Below, one piece after another: positions 1 to 11,287 of a DNA stretch of 46,511 nucleotides. The stretch spans positions 1 to 46,511 of the forward strand of contig NZ_CAMLDL010000016.1 in assembly GCF_946478955.1 (NCBI RefSeq), in the 5' to 3' direction. The translations under genes and the position numbers were made by a program. The notes below the pieces were generated by a model that was not told where the DNA came from, did not search any database, and saw only the letters and a list, made by a program, of their open reading frames with translations. Origin of the DNA: an uncultured Sphingomonas sp. GTDB lineage: Bacteria; Pseudomonadota; Alphaproteobacteria; Sphingomonadales; Sphingomonadaceae. Position 1 is the stretch's first letter; each line of letters opens with the position of its first letter.

Positions 1-3
1 CGG

Positions 4-840
4 TTAGCCCTTCTTCTTCGCGTGACGGCTACGGATGATGAACTTGTCCGTTGCCTTGTTATGACGAGTGCGGGCACCCTTGGTGGGTTTGCCCCACGGG
101 GTGACCGGGTGACGACCGCCCGAGGTACGGCCTTCACCACCACCATGCGGGTGGTCGACCGGATTCTTCGCAACACCGCGGGTTAGCGGGCGACGGCCCA
201 GCCAGCGATTACGACCGGCTTTCGCCAGCGTCTGGTTGCTGTTGTCCGGGTTGGACACGGCACCGACGGTGGCCATGCAGTCCGAGCGGATGTAACGCTG
301 CTCACCCGAGTTCAGGCGAACAATGACCATGCCCTTATCGCGGCCAACAACCTGGACGTAGGTGCCAGCGGCGCGTGCGATCTGACCGCCCTTGCCCGGC
401 TTCATTTCCACGTTGTGGACGATGGTGCCGACCGGCATCTGACCGATTTCCATCGCATTGCCCGGCTTCACGTCGACCTTCTTGCCGGCGATGACATTGT
501 CACCCGGGGCAAGACGCTGCGGCGCGATGATGTAGGCCTGCTCGCCACCTTCATAGGTGATGAGCGCGATGAACGCCGAACGGTTCGGGTCATATTCCAG
601 GCGCTCGACCGTGCCGACCTTGTCCCAGGTGCGACGCTTGAAGTCGATGATCCGGTACTTCTGCTTGTGACCGCCGGCGATACCGCGGCTCGTCACATGG
701 CCCTTGTTGTTACGGCCACCGGTCTTGCGCTTACCTTCGGTCAGCGCCTTGACGGGCTTGCCCTTCCAAAGGCTCGACTTGTCGACGAGGATCAGGCCAC
801 GGCGGGCCGGGCTCGTCGGCTTATATTGCTTGAGTGCCAT
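4..840 (-). CDS. rplB: 50S ribosomal protein L2
   Basis: Large-subunit protein that binds 23S rRNA near the peptidyl transferase centre and helps subunit association. The 278-residue product has the normal family length. It carries the C-terminal L2 signature region ([20 protein letters not shown]), including the conserved His-rich loop. The ATG at 840 follows the rplW stop by only 3 nt, so it is translated as part of the S10 gene block. It is the last complete gene at the left edge; rpsS would be expected next, outside the window. The identification is certain. Confidence 0.98.
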   Translation of the reverse strand: MALKQYKPTSPARRGLILVDKSSLWKGKPVKALTEGKRKTGGRNNKGHVTSRGIAGGHKQKYRIIDFKRRTWDKVGTVERLEYDPNRSAFIALITYEGGEQAYIIAPQRLAPGDNVIAGKKVDVKPGNAMEIGQMPVGTIVHNVEMKPGKGGQIARAAGTYVQVVGRDKGMVIVRLNSGEQRYIRSDCMATVGAVSNPDNSNQTLAKAGRNRWLGRRPLTRGVAKNPVDHPHGGGEGRTSGGRHPVTPWGKPTKGARTRHNKATDKFIIRSRHAKKKG

Positions 841-843
841 CGG

Positions 844-1158
844 TTAGATCCCGCTCGTGATGTCGATCGACTGGCCATCGGCCAGCGTGACGATCGCTTT
901 CTTGACGTCCGAACGCTTGTAGGGCGTGCCCTTCCAGCGCTTGGTCTTGCCCTTGGCCACCAGCGTGTTCACGCCGGTAACCGAGACGCCATAGATCGCT
1001 TCAACCGCAGCCTTGATCTGCGGCTTCGATGCCGTTCCGGAAACCTTGAACACCACCGCATTATTTTCCGACAGCAACGTCGACTTTTCGGTGATGTGCG
1101 GGGCAACCAGCACGTCGTAGTGGCGAATATCAATCGCCTCTGCCTGCTTCTTAGCCAT
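844..1158 (-). CDS. rplW: 50S ribosomal protein L23
   Basis: Large-subunit protein at the exit-tunnel rim, the docking site for trigger factor and SRP. I chose the ATG at 1158 ([17 protein letters not shown]), giving 104 residues, the family's usual size. An in-frame start 24 nt further upstream would add eight non-conserved residues inside rplD. The start overlaps the rplD stop (1151-1153) by 8 nt, which suggests translational coupling. The body shows the typical L23 pattern (HITEKSTLL near the N-terminus, [18 protein letters not shown] near the C-terminus). Confidence 0.97.
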   Translation of the reverse strand: MAKKQAEAIDIRHYDVLVAPHITEKSTLLSENNAVVFKVSGTASKPQIKAAVEAIYGVSVTGVNTLVAKGKTKRWKGTPYKRSDVKKAIVTLADGQSIDITSGI

Positions 1159-1780
1159 TGAACCGGGCCTCCAGCTTTTCAACCGCGGCGCGGGTCAGAA
1201 CCAGCGTCTCGTGGCGCATAATGTCATAGACGTTCGCACCAATCGCCGGCAGGAGGTTCAACCCCTCCAGGTTCGACGAAGCGCGAGCGAACCCGACGTT
1301 GAGCGCGTCGCCGTCGATGAACAGCGTCGTCTTGCCGAAGCCAAGCTTGCCGAGCTTCGTCTGAAGCGCCTGCGTCTTGGCTTCCTTGCCCATATCGAGA
1401 TTTTCCAGAACGATCAGGCTGCCGTCCTTGGCCTTGGCCGAAAGAGCCATCTTCAGGCCGAGCGCGCGAACCTTCTTGTTCAGGCTCGAGGTGAAGACGC
1501 GAGCGCGCGGGCCGTGCGCCTTACCACCGCCGATGAAGATCGGGGCGCGGCGATCGCCGTGACGAGCCGTACCGCCGCCCTTCTGGCGACCGAACTTCTT
1601 GCCGGTGCGGGCGACGTCAGCACGTTCACGCGCTGCACGAGCCGGGGCACGGCGGTTGATCAGCTGCCACGTCACCACGCGGTGAAGGATGTCAGCGCGC
1701 GGCTCGACACCGAACACGGTCTCGTCGAGCTGGATGTCGCCGCCAGCCTTGGCATCGAGGGTCTGTACCTTGACCTTCAT
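1151..1780 (-). CDS. rplD: 50S ribosomal protein L4
   Basis: Large-subunit assembly protein whose extended loop lines the exit tunnel. The 209-residue length is normal. The tunnel-loop region with [22 protein letters not shown] (about residues 70-91) is clearly visible. The gene sits 3 nt after rplC and overlaps rplW by 8 nt. In Enterobacteria L4 also represses its own S10 operon through a leader upstream of rpsJ. Whether it does so here is unknown, but the structured rpsJ-rplC spacer is one possible target (inference). Confidence 0.97.
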   Translation of the reverse strand: MKVKVQTLDAKAGGDIQLDETVFGVEPRADILHRVVTWQLINRRAPARAARERADVARTGKKFGRQKGGGTARHGDRRAPIFIGGGKAHGPRARVFTSSLNKKVRALGLKMALSAKAKDGSLIVLENLDMGKEAKTQALQTKLGKLGFGKTTLFIDGDALNVGFARASSNLEGLNLLPAIGANVYDIMRHETLVLTRAAVEKLEARFNG

Positions 1781-1783
1781 GAC

Positions 1784-2668
1784 TTAGCCTTCCTTGCCTT
1801 CGTCGGCCGCCGGGGTTTCACCCTCGGCCGAACCGGCATCATTGTTCTCGTCGGCAGCAGCATCAGCTTCAACAGCGCCAGCTTCCTGCTCGGCTGCGAT
1901 CTGGGCCACTTCCTCATCGCTCGGCAGGGCCGGAATTGCTTCCACCGCTGCTTCATCGACCAGGCCGATCGGCGTTTCTTCGATTTCTTCGCCCTTGACG
2001 ATAAGGCCCGCCGGATAGGGGACGTTTTCGTTGCGGGGTAGCTTGATCGCGTCCGCGACGGTCAGCCAGCCACCCTTCGAGCCAGGGACCGAGCCCTTGA
2101 CGAAGAGGAGACCGCGAGCGGCGTCGGTGCCGACGATCATCAGGTTCTGCTGGGTGCGGTTACGGGCGCCCATGTGACCGGCCATCTTCTTGTTCTTGAA
2201 GACGCGGCCCGGGTCCTGGCGGTTACCGGTCGAACCGTGCGAACGGTGCGAAACGGACACACCGTGCGTAGCGCGAAGACCACCGAAACCCCAACGCTTC
2301 ATCGCGCCGGCAAAGCCCTTACCCTGGGTGACACCCTGGATATCGACATATTGGCCAGCGACGAAATGGTCGGCCGACAGCTCAGCACCGATGTCGAGCA
2401 GCGCGTCTTCATCAACGCGGAATTCGACAACCTTTGCCTTGGGCTCAACCTTGGCTTTACCAAAGGCGCCACGCTGCGGCTTGGCGACGTTCTTCGCCTT
2501 GGCCTTGCCCGCGCCGAGAACGACTGCGGTATAACCGTCTTTATCATTATCGCGACGGCCGACGACCTGAACGCCGTCCAGCTGAAGAACAGTCACAGGA
2601 ACGTGACGTCCATCTGCCTGGAACAAGCGGGTCATCCCCATCTTCTTCGCGATCACGCCAGTGCGCAT
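1784..2668 (-). CDS. rplC: 50S ribosomal protein L3 with long acidic C-terminal tail
   Basis: Large-subunit assembly initiator that reaches toward the peptidyl transferase centre. The ATG at 2668 ([16 protein letters not shown]) is favoured over an upstream in-frame start because a GGAG element lies 8 nt ahead of it. The conserved core, including the loop around [19 protein letters not shown] (about residues 155-172), ends near residue 228. Beyond it lies a tail of about 65 residues very rich in Ala, Glu and Asp, making the product 294 residues against roughly 210 for E. coli L3. The tail is likely disordered. The upstream spacer to rpsJ is unusually long. Confidence 0.97.
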   Translation of the reverse strand: MRTGVIAKKMGMTRLFQADGRHVPVTVLQLDGVQVVGRRDNDKDGYTAVVLGAGKAKAKNVAKPQRGAFGKAKVEPKAKVVEFRVDEDALLDIGAELSADHFVAGQYVDIQGVTQGKGFAGAMKRWGFGGLRATHGVSVSHRSHGSTGNRQDPGRVFKNKKMAGHMGARNRTQQNLMIVGTDAARGLLFVKGSVPGSKGGWLTVADAIKLPRNENVPYPAGLIVKGEEIEETPIGLVDEAAVEAIPALPSDEEVAQIAAEQEAGAVEADAAADENNDAGSAEGETPAADEGKEG

Positions 2669-2791
2669 GATCCACACTCCTACAGAGGCCCCTCACCGCT
2701 TCTGGCGGTTTGGGGCTTGCGACCCGTGAAACAATGCGTGCCCCGCTTGGGCCATTCCCGCACAGAAGCGCAGGATGCGGGGGACGCAGGC

Positions 2792-2918
2792 CGGAAAACA
2801 TCTTGCGATGTCTTCCGCGGTATCCCTTGTTCGAATGTCGAGCCTCAACGGGCTCCGACGTCTCGTCCAATTGGACGGGCCCTATGCCAAGAGCCCAAAA
2901 CTTTCTGCCCAAGGGCAG
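2792..2918 (-). promoter_or_regulatory. Structured rpsJ-rplC intercistronic spacer (three inverted repeats)
   Basis: The 287-nt gap 2669-2955 holds no convincing gene but has three separate inverted repeats on the transcribed (minus) strand. The first met by polymerase is CTGCCC-N2-GGGCAG (2905-2918). The second is a perfect 14-bp palindrome, CGTCCAATTGGACG (2863-2876). The third is an 11-bp stem with one G-U pair closed by a GCAA (GNRA-type) tetraloop (2792-2817). None is followed by a strong U tract. This could be an mRNA processing or autoregulatory element for rplC-rplD-rplW-rplB. That function is inference from the folding potential and spacer length. Confidence 0.4.
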
Positions 2919-2955
2919 GTGCAGCGAATCTCTCGACCGCCGCGGTGCCAGCCCT

Positions 2956-3267
<312 letters not shown>

Positions 3268-3400
3268 GTCCACTTACCGATGCGAAAGAGCCACGCCCTC
3301 ACCGTCCCAATGACGGATCGGACAAACAAAAACGAGCAAGCCTGCGAGACGCGAACCTTACGGCCCGTACGCCGACTTACTCAACAAACTCGTAAAGCGA

Positions 3401-3438
3401 GGGCCGCGCGAATCCTCTAGTCGAGAATCGCGCGGCCC
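3401..3438 (-). terminator. Strong hairpin just downstream of tuf
   Basis: GGGCCGCGCGA (3401-3411) and TCGCGCGGCCC (3428-3438) form a perfect 11-bp stem with a 16-nt loop. It lies 10 nt after the tuf stop and ahead of rpsJ. No U tract follows on the minus strand, so it may be an attenuating or 3'-end-protecting structure rather than a full intrinsic terminator. Confidence 0.5.
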
Positions 3439-3448
3439 GCGCCCTATA

Positions 3449-4639
3449 TTACTTCGTGATGTTTCCGACAACCCCTGCACCAACGGTGCGGCCGCCTTCG
3501 CGAATGGCGAAGCGGAGACCCTGGTCCATGGCGATCGGAGCGATCAACTTCACACCCAGCGAAACATTGTCGCCCGGCATGACCATTTCGGTGCCTTCCG
3601 GCAGAACAACTTCACCCGTCACGTCGGTCGTGCGGAAGTAGAACTGCGGACGGTAGTTTGCGAAGAACGGGGTGTGACGGCCGCCTTCGTCCTTCGACAG
3701 GACATAGACTTCGGCCTGGAAGTCGGTGTGCGGCGTAACCGAACCCGGCTTTGCCAGAACCTGACCACGCTCAACTTCTTCACGGCCAACGCCGCGGATC
3801 AGCGCGCCGATGTTGTCGCCAGCTTCACCCTGATCGAGCAGCTTGCGGAACATTTCAACGCCGGTGACGGTCGTCTTCTTGGTGTCCTTGATGCCGACGA
3901 TTTCGACTTCTTCACCAACCTTCACAACGCCGGTTTCGACGCGGCCGGTGACGACGGTGCCACGACCCGAGATCGAGAACACGTCTTCGATCGGCATCAG
4001 GAACGGCTTGTCGAGCGGACGCTCCGGGGTCGGGATCCAGTCGTCGACCGCGTCCATCAGCTTCAGGATCGCGTCATGGCCCTGCTCGCGGTTGCTGTCC
4101 TCGAGGGCAGCAAGCGCCGAGCCGGCGATGATCGGAATATTGTCGCCGTCGAAGTCGCGCTTGGAAAGCTCCTCGCGGATTTCGAGCTCGACGAGCTCGA
4201 GAAGCTCGGGATCGTCGACCTGGTCGACCTTGTTGAGGAACACGACCATGGTCGGAACGCCGACCTGCTTGGCGAGCAGGATGTGCTCCTTGGTCTGCGG
4301 CATCGGGCCGTCGGCGGCCGACACGACCAGGATCGCGCCGTCCATCTGGGCGGCACCGGTGATCATGTTCTTCACATAGTCGGCGTGACCCGGGCAATCG
4401 ACGTGCGCATAGTGACGCTCGGGGGTTTCATATTCGACGTGCGCCGTCGAAATGGTGATGCCACGCTCGCGCTCTTCCGGCGCCTTGTCGATGTTGGCGA
4501 AGTCAACGGCTTCACCGCCGCCGTGCTTCGACAGCACCTTGGTGATCGCTGCGGTCAGCGACGTCTTACCATGGTCGACGTGACCGATGGTGCCGATGTT
4601 GCAGTGCGGCTTGTTCCGCTCAAACTTTGCCTTCGCCAT
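3449..4639 (-). CDS. tuf: Elongation factor Tu
   Basis: GTPase that delivers aminoacyl-tRNA to the ribosomal A site. The 396-residue protein has the G1 motif GHVDHGKT near residue 19, the switch I region with RGITI, the G3 motif DCPGHADY, and NKVD as G4. The C-terminal beta-barrel domains 2 and 3 are complete. An AAGAGG element lies 9 nt before the ATG. It follows fusA by 79 nt in the str arrangement rpsL-rpsG-fusA-tuf. A second tuf copy, common in Proteobacteria, is not in this window. Confidence 0.99.
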   Translation of the reverse strand: MAKAKFERNKPHCNIGTIGHVDHGKTSLTAAITKVLSKHGGGEAVDFANIDKAPEERERGITISTAHVEYETPERHYAHVDCPGHADYVKNMITGAAQMDGAILVVSAADGPMPQTKEHILLAKQVGVPTMVVFLNKVDQVDDPELLELVELEIREELSKRDFDGDNIPIIAGSALAALEDSNREQGHDAILKLMDAVDDWIPTPERPLDKPFLMPIEDVFSISGRGTVVTGRVETGVVKVGEEVEIVGIKDTKKTTVTGVEMFRKLLDQGEAGDNIGALIRGVGREEVERGQVLAKPGSVTPHTDFQAEVYVLSKDEGGRHTPFFANYRPQFYFRTTDVTGEVVLPEGTEMVMPGDNVSLGVKLIAPIAMDQGLRFAIREGGRTVGAGVVGNITK

Positions 4640-4718
4640 TTTAATACGCCTCTTCTTCTCTTTGGTATTCGGGACGCCTCCGCCCTATGCGGACGCGCCC
4701 TTAGCGATGTTTTATCCG

Positions 4719-6812
<2,094 letters not shown>

Positions 6813-6836
6813 GTCAGGAGTTTCCTTAAATCTGTT

Positions 6837-6863
6837 GGAGGACCGGCACGGTGCCAGTCCTCC
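6837..6863 (-). promoter_or_regulatory. Intercistronic hairpin between rpsG and fusA
   Basis: GGAGGACCGGCA (6837-6848) and TGCCAGTCCTCC (6852-6863) form a 12-bp stem with a single wobble and a 3-nt loop. No U tract follows on the minus strand, so it is more likely an RNA-stability or processing element than a terminator. It lies 18 nt after the rpsG stop. Confidence 0.45.
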
Positions 6864-6881
6864 AGAATATAGTGACGAAAG

Positions 6882-7352
6882 TTACCAGCGGTAGTGGCTG
6901 AAGGCGCGGTTCGCTTCCGCCATGCGGTGCGTGTCTTCGCGCTTCTTAACGGCGTTGCCGCGATTCTGCGAAGCGTCCATCAGTTCGCCCGACAGACGTC
7001 CGGCCATGGTCTTTTCGCTGCGAGCGCGAGCGGCCGAGATCAGCCAGCGGATCGCAAGCGCCTGGGCGCGAACGTCGCGGACTTCGACCGGGACCTGGTA
7101 GGTCGCACCGCCGACGCGGCGGCTGCGGACTTCGATGCCCGGCTTCACATTGGCGAGCGCCTCGTGGAACACGCCAAGCGGATCCTTCTTCAGACGCGTT
7201 TCAACATTTTCGAGAGCCGTATAGACGATGCTTTCGGCGACCGACTTCTTACCGTCGAGCATGATGTTGTTCATGAACTTCGACAGGATCAGATCACCAA
7301 ACTTGGGATCCGGCAAAATGACGCGCTTTTCTGGGCGACGACGACGGGACAT
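6882..7352 (-). CDS. rpsG: 30S ribosomal protein S7
   Basis: Primary 16S rRNA-binding protein that nucleates assembly of the 30S head. The 156-residue length and the N-terminal [20 protein letters not shown] are typical. The [22 protein letters not shown]-terminus is diagnostic. The ATG is preceded by AAAGGA at 7-nt spacing. It lies between rpsL and fusA in the str operon. Confidence 0.98.
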   Translation of the reverse strand: MSRRRRPEKRVILPDPKFGDLILSKFMNNIMLDGKKSVAESIVYTALENVETRLKKDPLGVFHEALANVKPGIEVRSRRVGGATYQVPVEVRDVRAQALAIRWLISAARARSEKTMAGRLSGELMDASQNRGNAVKKREDTHRMAEANRAFSHYRW

Positions 7353-7412
7353 AATATAATCCTTTCAGAGCGGCGCGCCTGCTCAGATGGCGGCGCGACC
7401 GACGAAACCAGC

Positions 7413-7784
7413 TTACTTCGGGCGCTTGGCGCCGTACTTCGAACGGGACTGCCTGCGGTCCTTCACGCCCTGCGTGTCGAGAACGCCGCGAAGCACGTGG
7501 TAACGCACACCGGGAAGGTCGCGCACACGGCCGCCGCGGATCAGCACGACGCTGTGCTCCTGCAGGTTGTGGCCCTCGCCGGGGATGTAGCTGATGACTT
7601 CGCGCTGGTTGGTCAGGCGGACCTTGGCAACCTTGCGAAGCGCCGAGTTCGGCTTCTTCGGGGTGGTGGTATAAACACGGGTGCAGACGCCGCGCTTCTG
7701 CGGGTTCTGTTCCATCGCAGGGACCTTGGACTTGGCCTTCTGCGGGTCGCGACCCTTGCGGATCAGCTGGTTAATCGTCGGCAT
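7413..7784 (-). CDS. rpsL: 30S ribosomal protein S12
   Basis: Decoding-centre protein of the small subunit; changes at its conserved lysines cause streptomycin resistance in many bacteria. I chose the ATG at 7784 ([12 protein letters not shown]), which gives the canonical 123 residues and has a good GGTGAAGG element ahead. An in-frame upstream start would add 19 unrelated residues. The [18 protein letters not shown] and [10 protein letters not shown] motifs are intact. It is the first gene of the str operon. Confidence 0.98.
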   Translation of the reverse strand: MPTINQLIRKGRDPQKAKSKVPAMEQNPQKRGVCTRVYTTTPKKPNSALRKVAKVRLTNQREVISYIPGEGHNLQEHSVVLIRGGRVRDLPGVRYHVLRGVLDTQGVKDRRQSRSKYGAKRPK

Positions 7785-7951
7785 GAAGCCTTCACCTTTC
7801 TTGGCCGGGAAGCCCCCGGCGGTTACTATTGCCCAACGCAAAAGCGCGAATTCCGGGAAACCATCAGGCCACCGGCGTTCGCGTATCGTTGAGCAATGTT
7901 CAGCTCTTGTCCGTGGGGAAGCGAGAATCGCGTGCCCTTCGGACGAGCGGC

Positions 7952-7980
7952 CCCCTACGCGGATATGCCGCTTGCGTCAA
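7952..7980 (-). promoter_or_regulatory. Candidate str operon promoter
   Basis: On the minus strand TTGACG (7980-7975) is followed after 17 nt by TAGGGG (7957-7952), about 170 nt upstream of the rpsL ATG. Alphaproteobacterial promoters commonly keep a strong TTGAC -35 with a relaxed -10. The remaining spacer 7785-8028 shows no gene. Confidence 0.4.
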
Positions 7981-8028
7981 CGGGGCGCCCCATCAACCCG
8001 GGACGTCCCGCCGACGTTCGTCATGGGA

Positions 8029-8799
8029 TCAATCTTTCGCTGAACCCGACCTGCTCGCCTCCTGAATGAATCGGAAAACATCGGCGGTGAATGGCACACC
8101 GGGGACATCGCCCTGCCATTCATCCATCTTGCCATAGAAATCCGAAACGCCCTGCATCATTCCCGGCGTTGCGACCGCTGTGAAGGGGGCGAGCAATTCC
8201 TTCCATTCCGTCACCAGCCCCTGCGCTTCCGGGCTATCCGGACCAAGCGGGATGACGGCTTGCACCCGCGCGCCAAGGTCTGCCCATTTCGCATTATAGG
8301 CGGCTTGGTCGAAGTTGGGCGGCATATCCTTCATCCGTTCCGCGAACTCCGCCTTTTGCTCGTCGGTGAAATAGCGATCGGTGACTTTGTCCCACTGTGC
8401 TTTGGTCATGGTCAGTTCCTCATTCGATATCAGCGAGCAAAGGGTCGCGGCATCGACGGGCTCGCCGCGGTCGATGCGTGACTTGGCCTTGAGAAGAAGC
8501 GCACGCGCTGCTTCCAATTCTTTATATTTGTCATTCAGGGCCGCCAGTTGCGCCTCGATCAACGCACCCAGGTCGAGTGTCCGGCCGCTGGTCAACGCCG
8601 CGATTTGCGACAATGACAACCCTGCCCGCTTCAGTGCCACGATCTGGTTGATTCGTTCCAAGTCGCCGCGCCCATAGAAGCGGCGGCCGTTATAGGTCCG
8701 AAGCGGATGCACCAACCCGCGCGCTTCGTAGAAGCGCAGCGCGCGACTGGTCAGCCCCGTCATCCGGGCAACATCGCGAATATCCAGCGCCTCATCCAT
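8029..8799 (-). CDS. MerR-family regulator with TipAS-like C-terminal domain
   Basis: Predicted ligand-responsive transcription factor of 256 residues. Residues about 6-75 are a MerR winged helix-turn-helix (ARMTGLTSRALRFYEARGL, then RRFYGRGDLERINQIVALKRAGLSL). A helical linker with KYKELEAARALLLKAK follows, and a TipAS-like effector domain (FTDEQKAEFAERM through the GVSDFYGKMDEW region) fills residues about 130-250. The ATG at 8799 is used; a GTG five codons upstream is possible. A perfect 7-3-7 palindrome lies 16 nt before the start. TipAS domains bind antibiotics or hydrophobic ligands in other bacteria; the ligand here is unknown. Confidence 0.85.
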   Translation of the reverse strand: MDEALDIRDVARMTGLTSRALRFYEARGLVHPLRTYNGRRFYGRGDLERINQIVALKRAGLSLSQIAALTSGRTLDLGALIEAQLAALNDKYKELEAARALLLKAKSRIDRGEPVDAATLCSLISNEELTMTKAQWDKVTDRYFTDEQKAEFAERMKDMPPNFDQAAYNAKWADLGARVQAVIPLGPDSPEAQGLVTEWKELLAPFTAVATPGMMQGVSDFYGKMDEWQGDVPGVPFTADVFRFIQEASRSGSAKD

Positions 8800-8814
8800 A
8801 GCTACGTCATACAC

Positions 8815-8831
8815 GTTGACGCAGCGTCAAC
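8815..8831. promoter_or_regulatory. Palindrome GTTGACGCAGCGTCAAC, candidate MerR operator
   Basis: A perfect inverted repeat (7-bp arms, 3-nt centre) in the 41-nt gap between the hydrolase stop and the merR start. The minus-strand arm contains TTGACG, a plausible -35. A TAGCTA about 20 nt further would give the long spacer typical of MerR-activated promoters, but it overlaps the ATG. Autoregulation is inferred. It is not followed by U residues, so a terminator is less likely. Confidence 0.45.
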
Positions 8832-8840
8832 TTCAAGCGC

Positions 8841-9812
8841 TCATTTTACGTTTTCTTCTGCAAACTGTTGTTTCAGGAATGCGCCGACCTTTGGCCACCC
8901 TTCCTTGCGGGCGTCATTGTTGCCGGCATCGCTGCCGCCGAGCTGCCCCATACCCTTTACATCATTGTCGGCACGGGGCGGTCCAAAGACGCCATGCCCT
9001 GCATCGGCATAGGCCAACAGCGTCACCTTGGGGTCGCGCTCCTCAAGCATTCGCGCCATCGGACAGGACGGCCACAAATTATCCTTCTCGCCGCAAATCA
9101 GAAGAACGGCCGCTGGCGAATTCCGGATAGCGATTGCCGCGTCGGGATGGTCGGCTGCCGCCTTAAGGCCATTGACATAGATGGACGACATGCCTTCACG
9201 GATTGATCCCTCGCCATACGGTAAGTCGGGAACATCCTTCCCCGCTCTGGTCCATGATGATCCCCCCGGCGGCGACCCGGTCCACGAGAAGCCAGGCCAA
9301 ACGACACTGGACGGCATACCGGCGACAACCGCCTTCACATCCGCTCGCATACTGGCGGTCAGCAGGGCCGCTTCCGCTCCTTTTGACGCACCAACAACGG
9401 CAATTCGATTTGGGTCAACGCCATTCTGGGTTTTCAACCACTCCAAACCGGCGAAGAAGGTTTCTACCGGAATCCTGGCCAGATCCTTGGGTTGACCAGG
9501 ACTCCGAAAATAGGACAGCTGCAGGACAGCATATCCCTGATCGTGGAGCGACCGCGCGATGCGGTTCGGGCCTTTGCCCAATCCACCTTCGGACCCTCCC
9601 AGAACCAGGATAGCGGGCGCGGGGGCGCCGTTTGCGGGCGGGTAATAATTGCCCGGATTGCCTGAAATGCTGACCCGCTGACCACCCGTTCCCGGATCGA
9701 CCAATTCCAGCTTGGGCACCCATGGCTTCCAAATCCATAAGCCAGCACTCGCGATCACAACAAGGCCGAGTATCGCGCCGCAACCGATTCCGATCTTTTT
9801 CTTCCAACCCAT
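8841..9812 (-). CDS. Membrane-anchored alpha/beta hydrolase (BAAT C-terminal-like)
   Basis: Predicted serine hydrolase or acyltransferase anchored by one N-terminal helix (about residues 8-28, IGIGCGAILGLVVIASAG). The catalytic domain shows the nucleophile elbow VVGASKGAE (Ser143), a likely acid in CGEKDNLWPS (Asp244) and His273 in AGHGVFG. This fits the fold of dienelactone hydrolases and the C-terminal domain of bile acid-CoA acyltransferase/thioesterase proteins. The ATG at 9812 has AAGGGG 7 nt upstream, so I prefer it to an in-frame start 20 codons earlier. The substrate is unknown. It lies directly upstream of the MerR gene, whose ligand might be related. Confidence 0.8.
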   Translation of the reverse strand: MGWKKKIGIGCGAILGLVVIASAGLWIWKPWVPKLELVDPGTGGQRVSISGNPGNYYPPANGAPAPAILVLGGSEGGLGKGPNRIARSLHDQGYAVLQLSYFRSPGQPKDLARIPVETFFAGLEWLKTQNGVDPNRIAVVGASKGAEAALLTASMRADVKAVVAGMPSSVVWPGFSWTGSPPGGSSWTRAGKDVPDLPYGEGSIREGMSSIYVNGLKAAADHPDAAIAIRNSPAAVLLICGEKDNLWPSCPMARMLEERDPKVTLLAYADAGHGVFGPPRADNDVKGMGQLGGSDAGNNDARKEGWPKVGAFLKQQFAEENVK

Positions 9813-9896
9813 GATGACGCCCCTTGGTTTCGTCACTCTGTTCTTTGGGACCGGCGCATCAGTCTTAGCCAATGACGCTGGGTCAATTTCAACTCC

Positions 9897-11198
9897 CTAT
9901 TCGCTCTTGGCGACGCTGCCCCTTGCCATCACGAATGGGACATTTTTCAACAACCGCACATCGGCGACGGGATCGCCCGCAACCGCAATGATATCGGCGC
10001 TTTTACCGGGCTCAATGGTACCAATCTCGCTCGACAAGCCCAGCAGGTCCGCGGCATTGACGGTCGCGGCGACGATCGCCTGAGTCGGCGTCATGCCGTT
10101 GGCGACCATCAGCTCAAACTCATCGCCGTTGCGGCCATGCTTGCTCACGCCGGCATCGGTGCCAAAGGCAATCTTCACACCTTTGGGGACCAGCTGCTGC
10201 AGCGCCTTGCCGGTGATGCTGATCCGCCATTTGATCTTGTCCAGAACGTCGGGCGCATAGGCATTGGCATTGGCCGCCAACCGTTCCTTATAGCCGTTCA
10301 CGGTCGATAGCGTTGGCACATAATAGGCGTTCTTGTGCCGCGACCAGGCGGCGATCGCCTTGTCATCAAGTATGGTGCCATGTTCAATCGAGTCAGCCCC
10401 GGCATCCAGCGCCAGCACAATACCGTCCGCGCCATGGGCATGGACCGCGACTTTCTTGCCGAACATATGGGCGGTTTCGACAATTGCGCGCGCTTCGTCT
10501 TCGAACATCTGTCGGCCGAGACCCGCGCCGATCCGGCTGTTGACGCCGCCTGTCGAGGCAAATTTGATCACATCGGCGCCGCGCCCAATTTGCCGGCGGA
10601 CGGCGCGGCGGCAATCATCAGCGCCATTGCATGTGTTTTCGGCACCCGCAAAGAAGGGGTGAAGCTCGTCGCGATAGCCAAGGCTTCCGTCCATGTGCCC
10701 GGCAGTTCCCGAGATTGCGTTCGCGGCGTCAATGATGCGCGGCCCCTTCACTTTGCCTGCAGCGATGGCATCGCGCAGCGCCAGAGTTGCGCCATCGCCA
10801 TCGCCGAGATTGCGAACGGTAGTAAAACCCGCGCGCAGGGTTTTCAGTCCATTAACTTCGGCATTGAAGGCTTGGGCGGCGGGGCTCAGCGTCACTTCTT
10901 CCATCTGACCTGCAATCCCGCCGGCATCGCTGGTAAGATGGACATGGCTATCGATAAGGCCCGGCAAAACCGTCCGATCTTTCAGGTCGATCAGCGTCGC
11001 CCCCGCCTCTGGCGCGATCAGCCCGTCGCGAACCGCAACGACCCGGCCGTTGTCGACAATAATCGTGGACGGGCCGCGGGTCGGCTTGCCGGGAACATCC
11101 ATGAGCCGCCCGGCGTGAATATAGGTGGGCGCGGCCGACGCTGCAGCTGATAAACAAATCGCCGCCAGCGCGGCGGCCCCCACAATGGATTTGCCCAT
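9897..11198 (-). CDS. Secreted metal-dependent amidohydrolase
   Basis: Periplasmic amidohydrolase of 433 residues with a signal peptide (MGKSIVGAAALAAICLSAAA, cleavage near ASA-AP). Metal-ligand motifs are complete: His85 and His87 (SHVH), a probable carboxylated Lys212 (VIKFASTGG), His253/His255 (VHAHG), His273 (EHGT) and Asp348 (GTDAG). This matches the imidazolonepropionase/prolidase-like branch of the superfamily, which often cleaves Xaa-Pro or other dipeptides. The exact substrate cannot be read from sequence. The ATG at 11198 has GGGAGGA 8 nt ahead; an upstream in-frame extension of 70 residues is not credible. A related enzyme lies at 12237-13523. Confidence 0.88.
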   Translation of the reverse strand: MGKSIVGAAALAAICLSAAASAAPTYIHAGRLMDVPGKPTRGPSTIIVDNGRVVAVRDGLIAPEAGATLIDLKDRTVLPGLIDSHVHLTSDAGGIAGQMEEVTLSPAAQAFNAEVNGLKTLRAGFTTVRNLGDGDGATLALRDAIAAGKVKGPRIIDAANAISGTAGHMDGSLGYRDELHPFFAGAENTCNGADDCRRAVRRQIGRGADVIKFASTGGVNSRIGAGLGRQMFEDEARAIVETAHMFGKKVAVHAHGADGIVLALDAGADSIEHGTILDDKAIAAWSRHKNAYYVPTLSTVNGYKERLAANANAYAPDVLDKIKWRISITGKALQQLVPKGVKIAFGTDAGVSKHGRNGDEFELMVANGMTPTQAIVAATVNAADLLGLSSEIGTIEPGKSADIIAVAGDPVADVRLLKNVPFVMARGSVAKSE

Positions 11199-11287
11199 AG
11201 TAGAAATCCTCCCTTTTCCGGAGGAGCGTAAAACGTCGGCAGGCGAAGGCAACCCCGCGACGAACCGGGAACGCGAATTGTGATGGA

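Noticed and set aside
415..1161. Plus-strand frame of 248 codons
   Set aside because: Antisense to rplB and rplW, with no recognisable motif.
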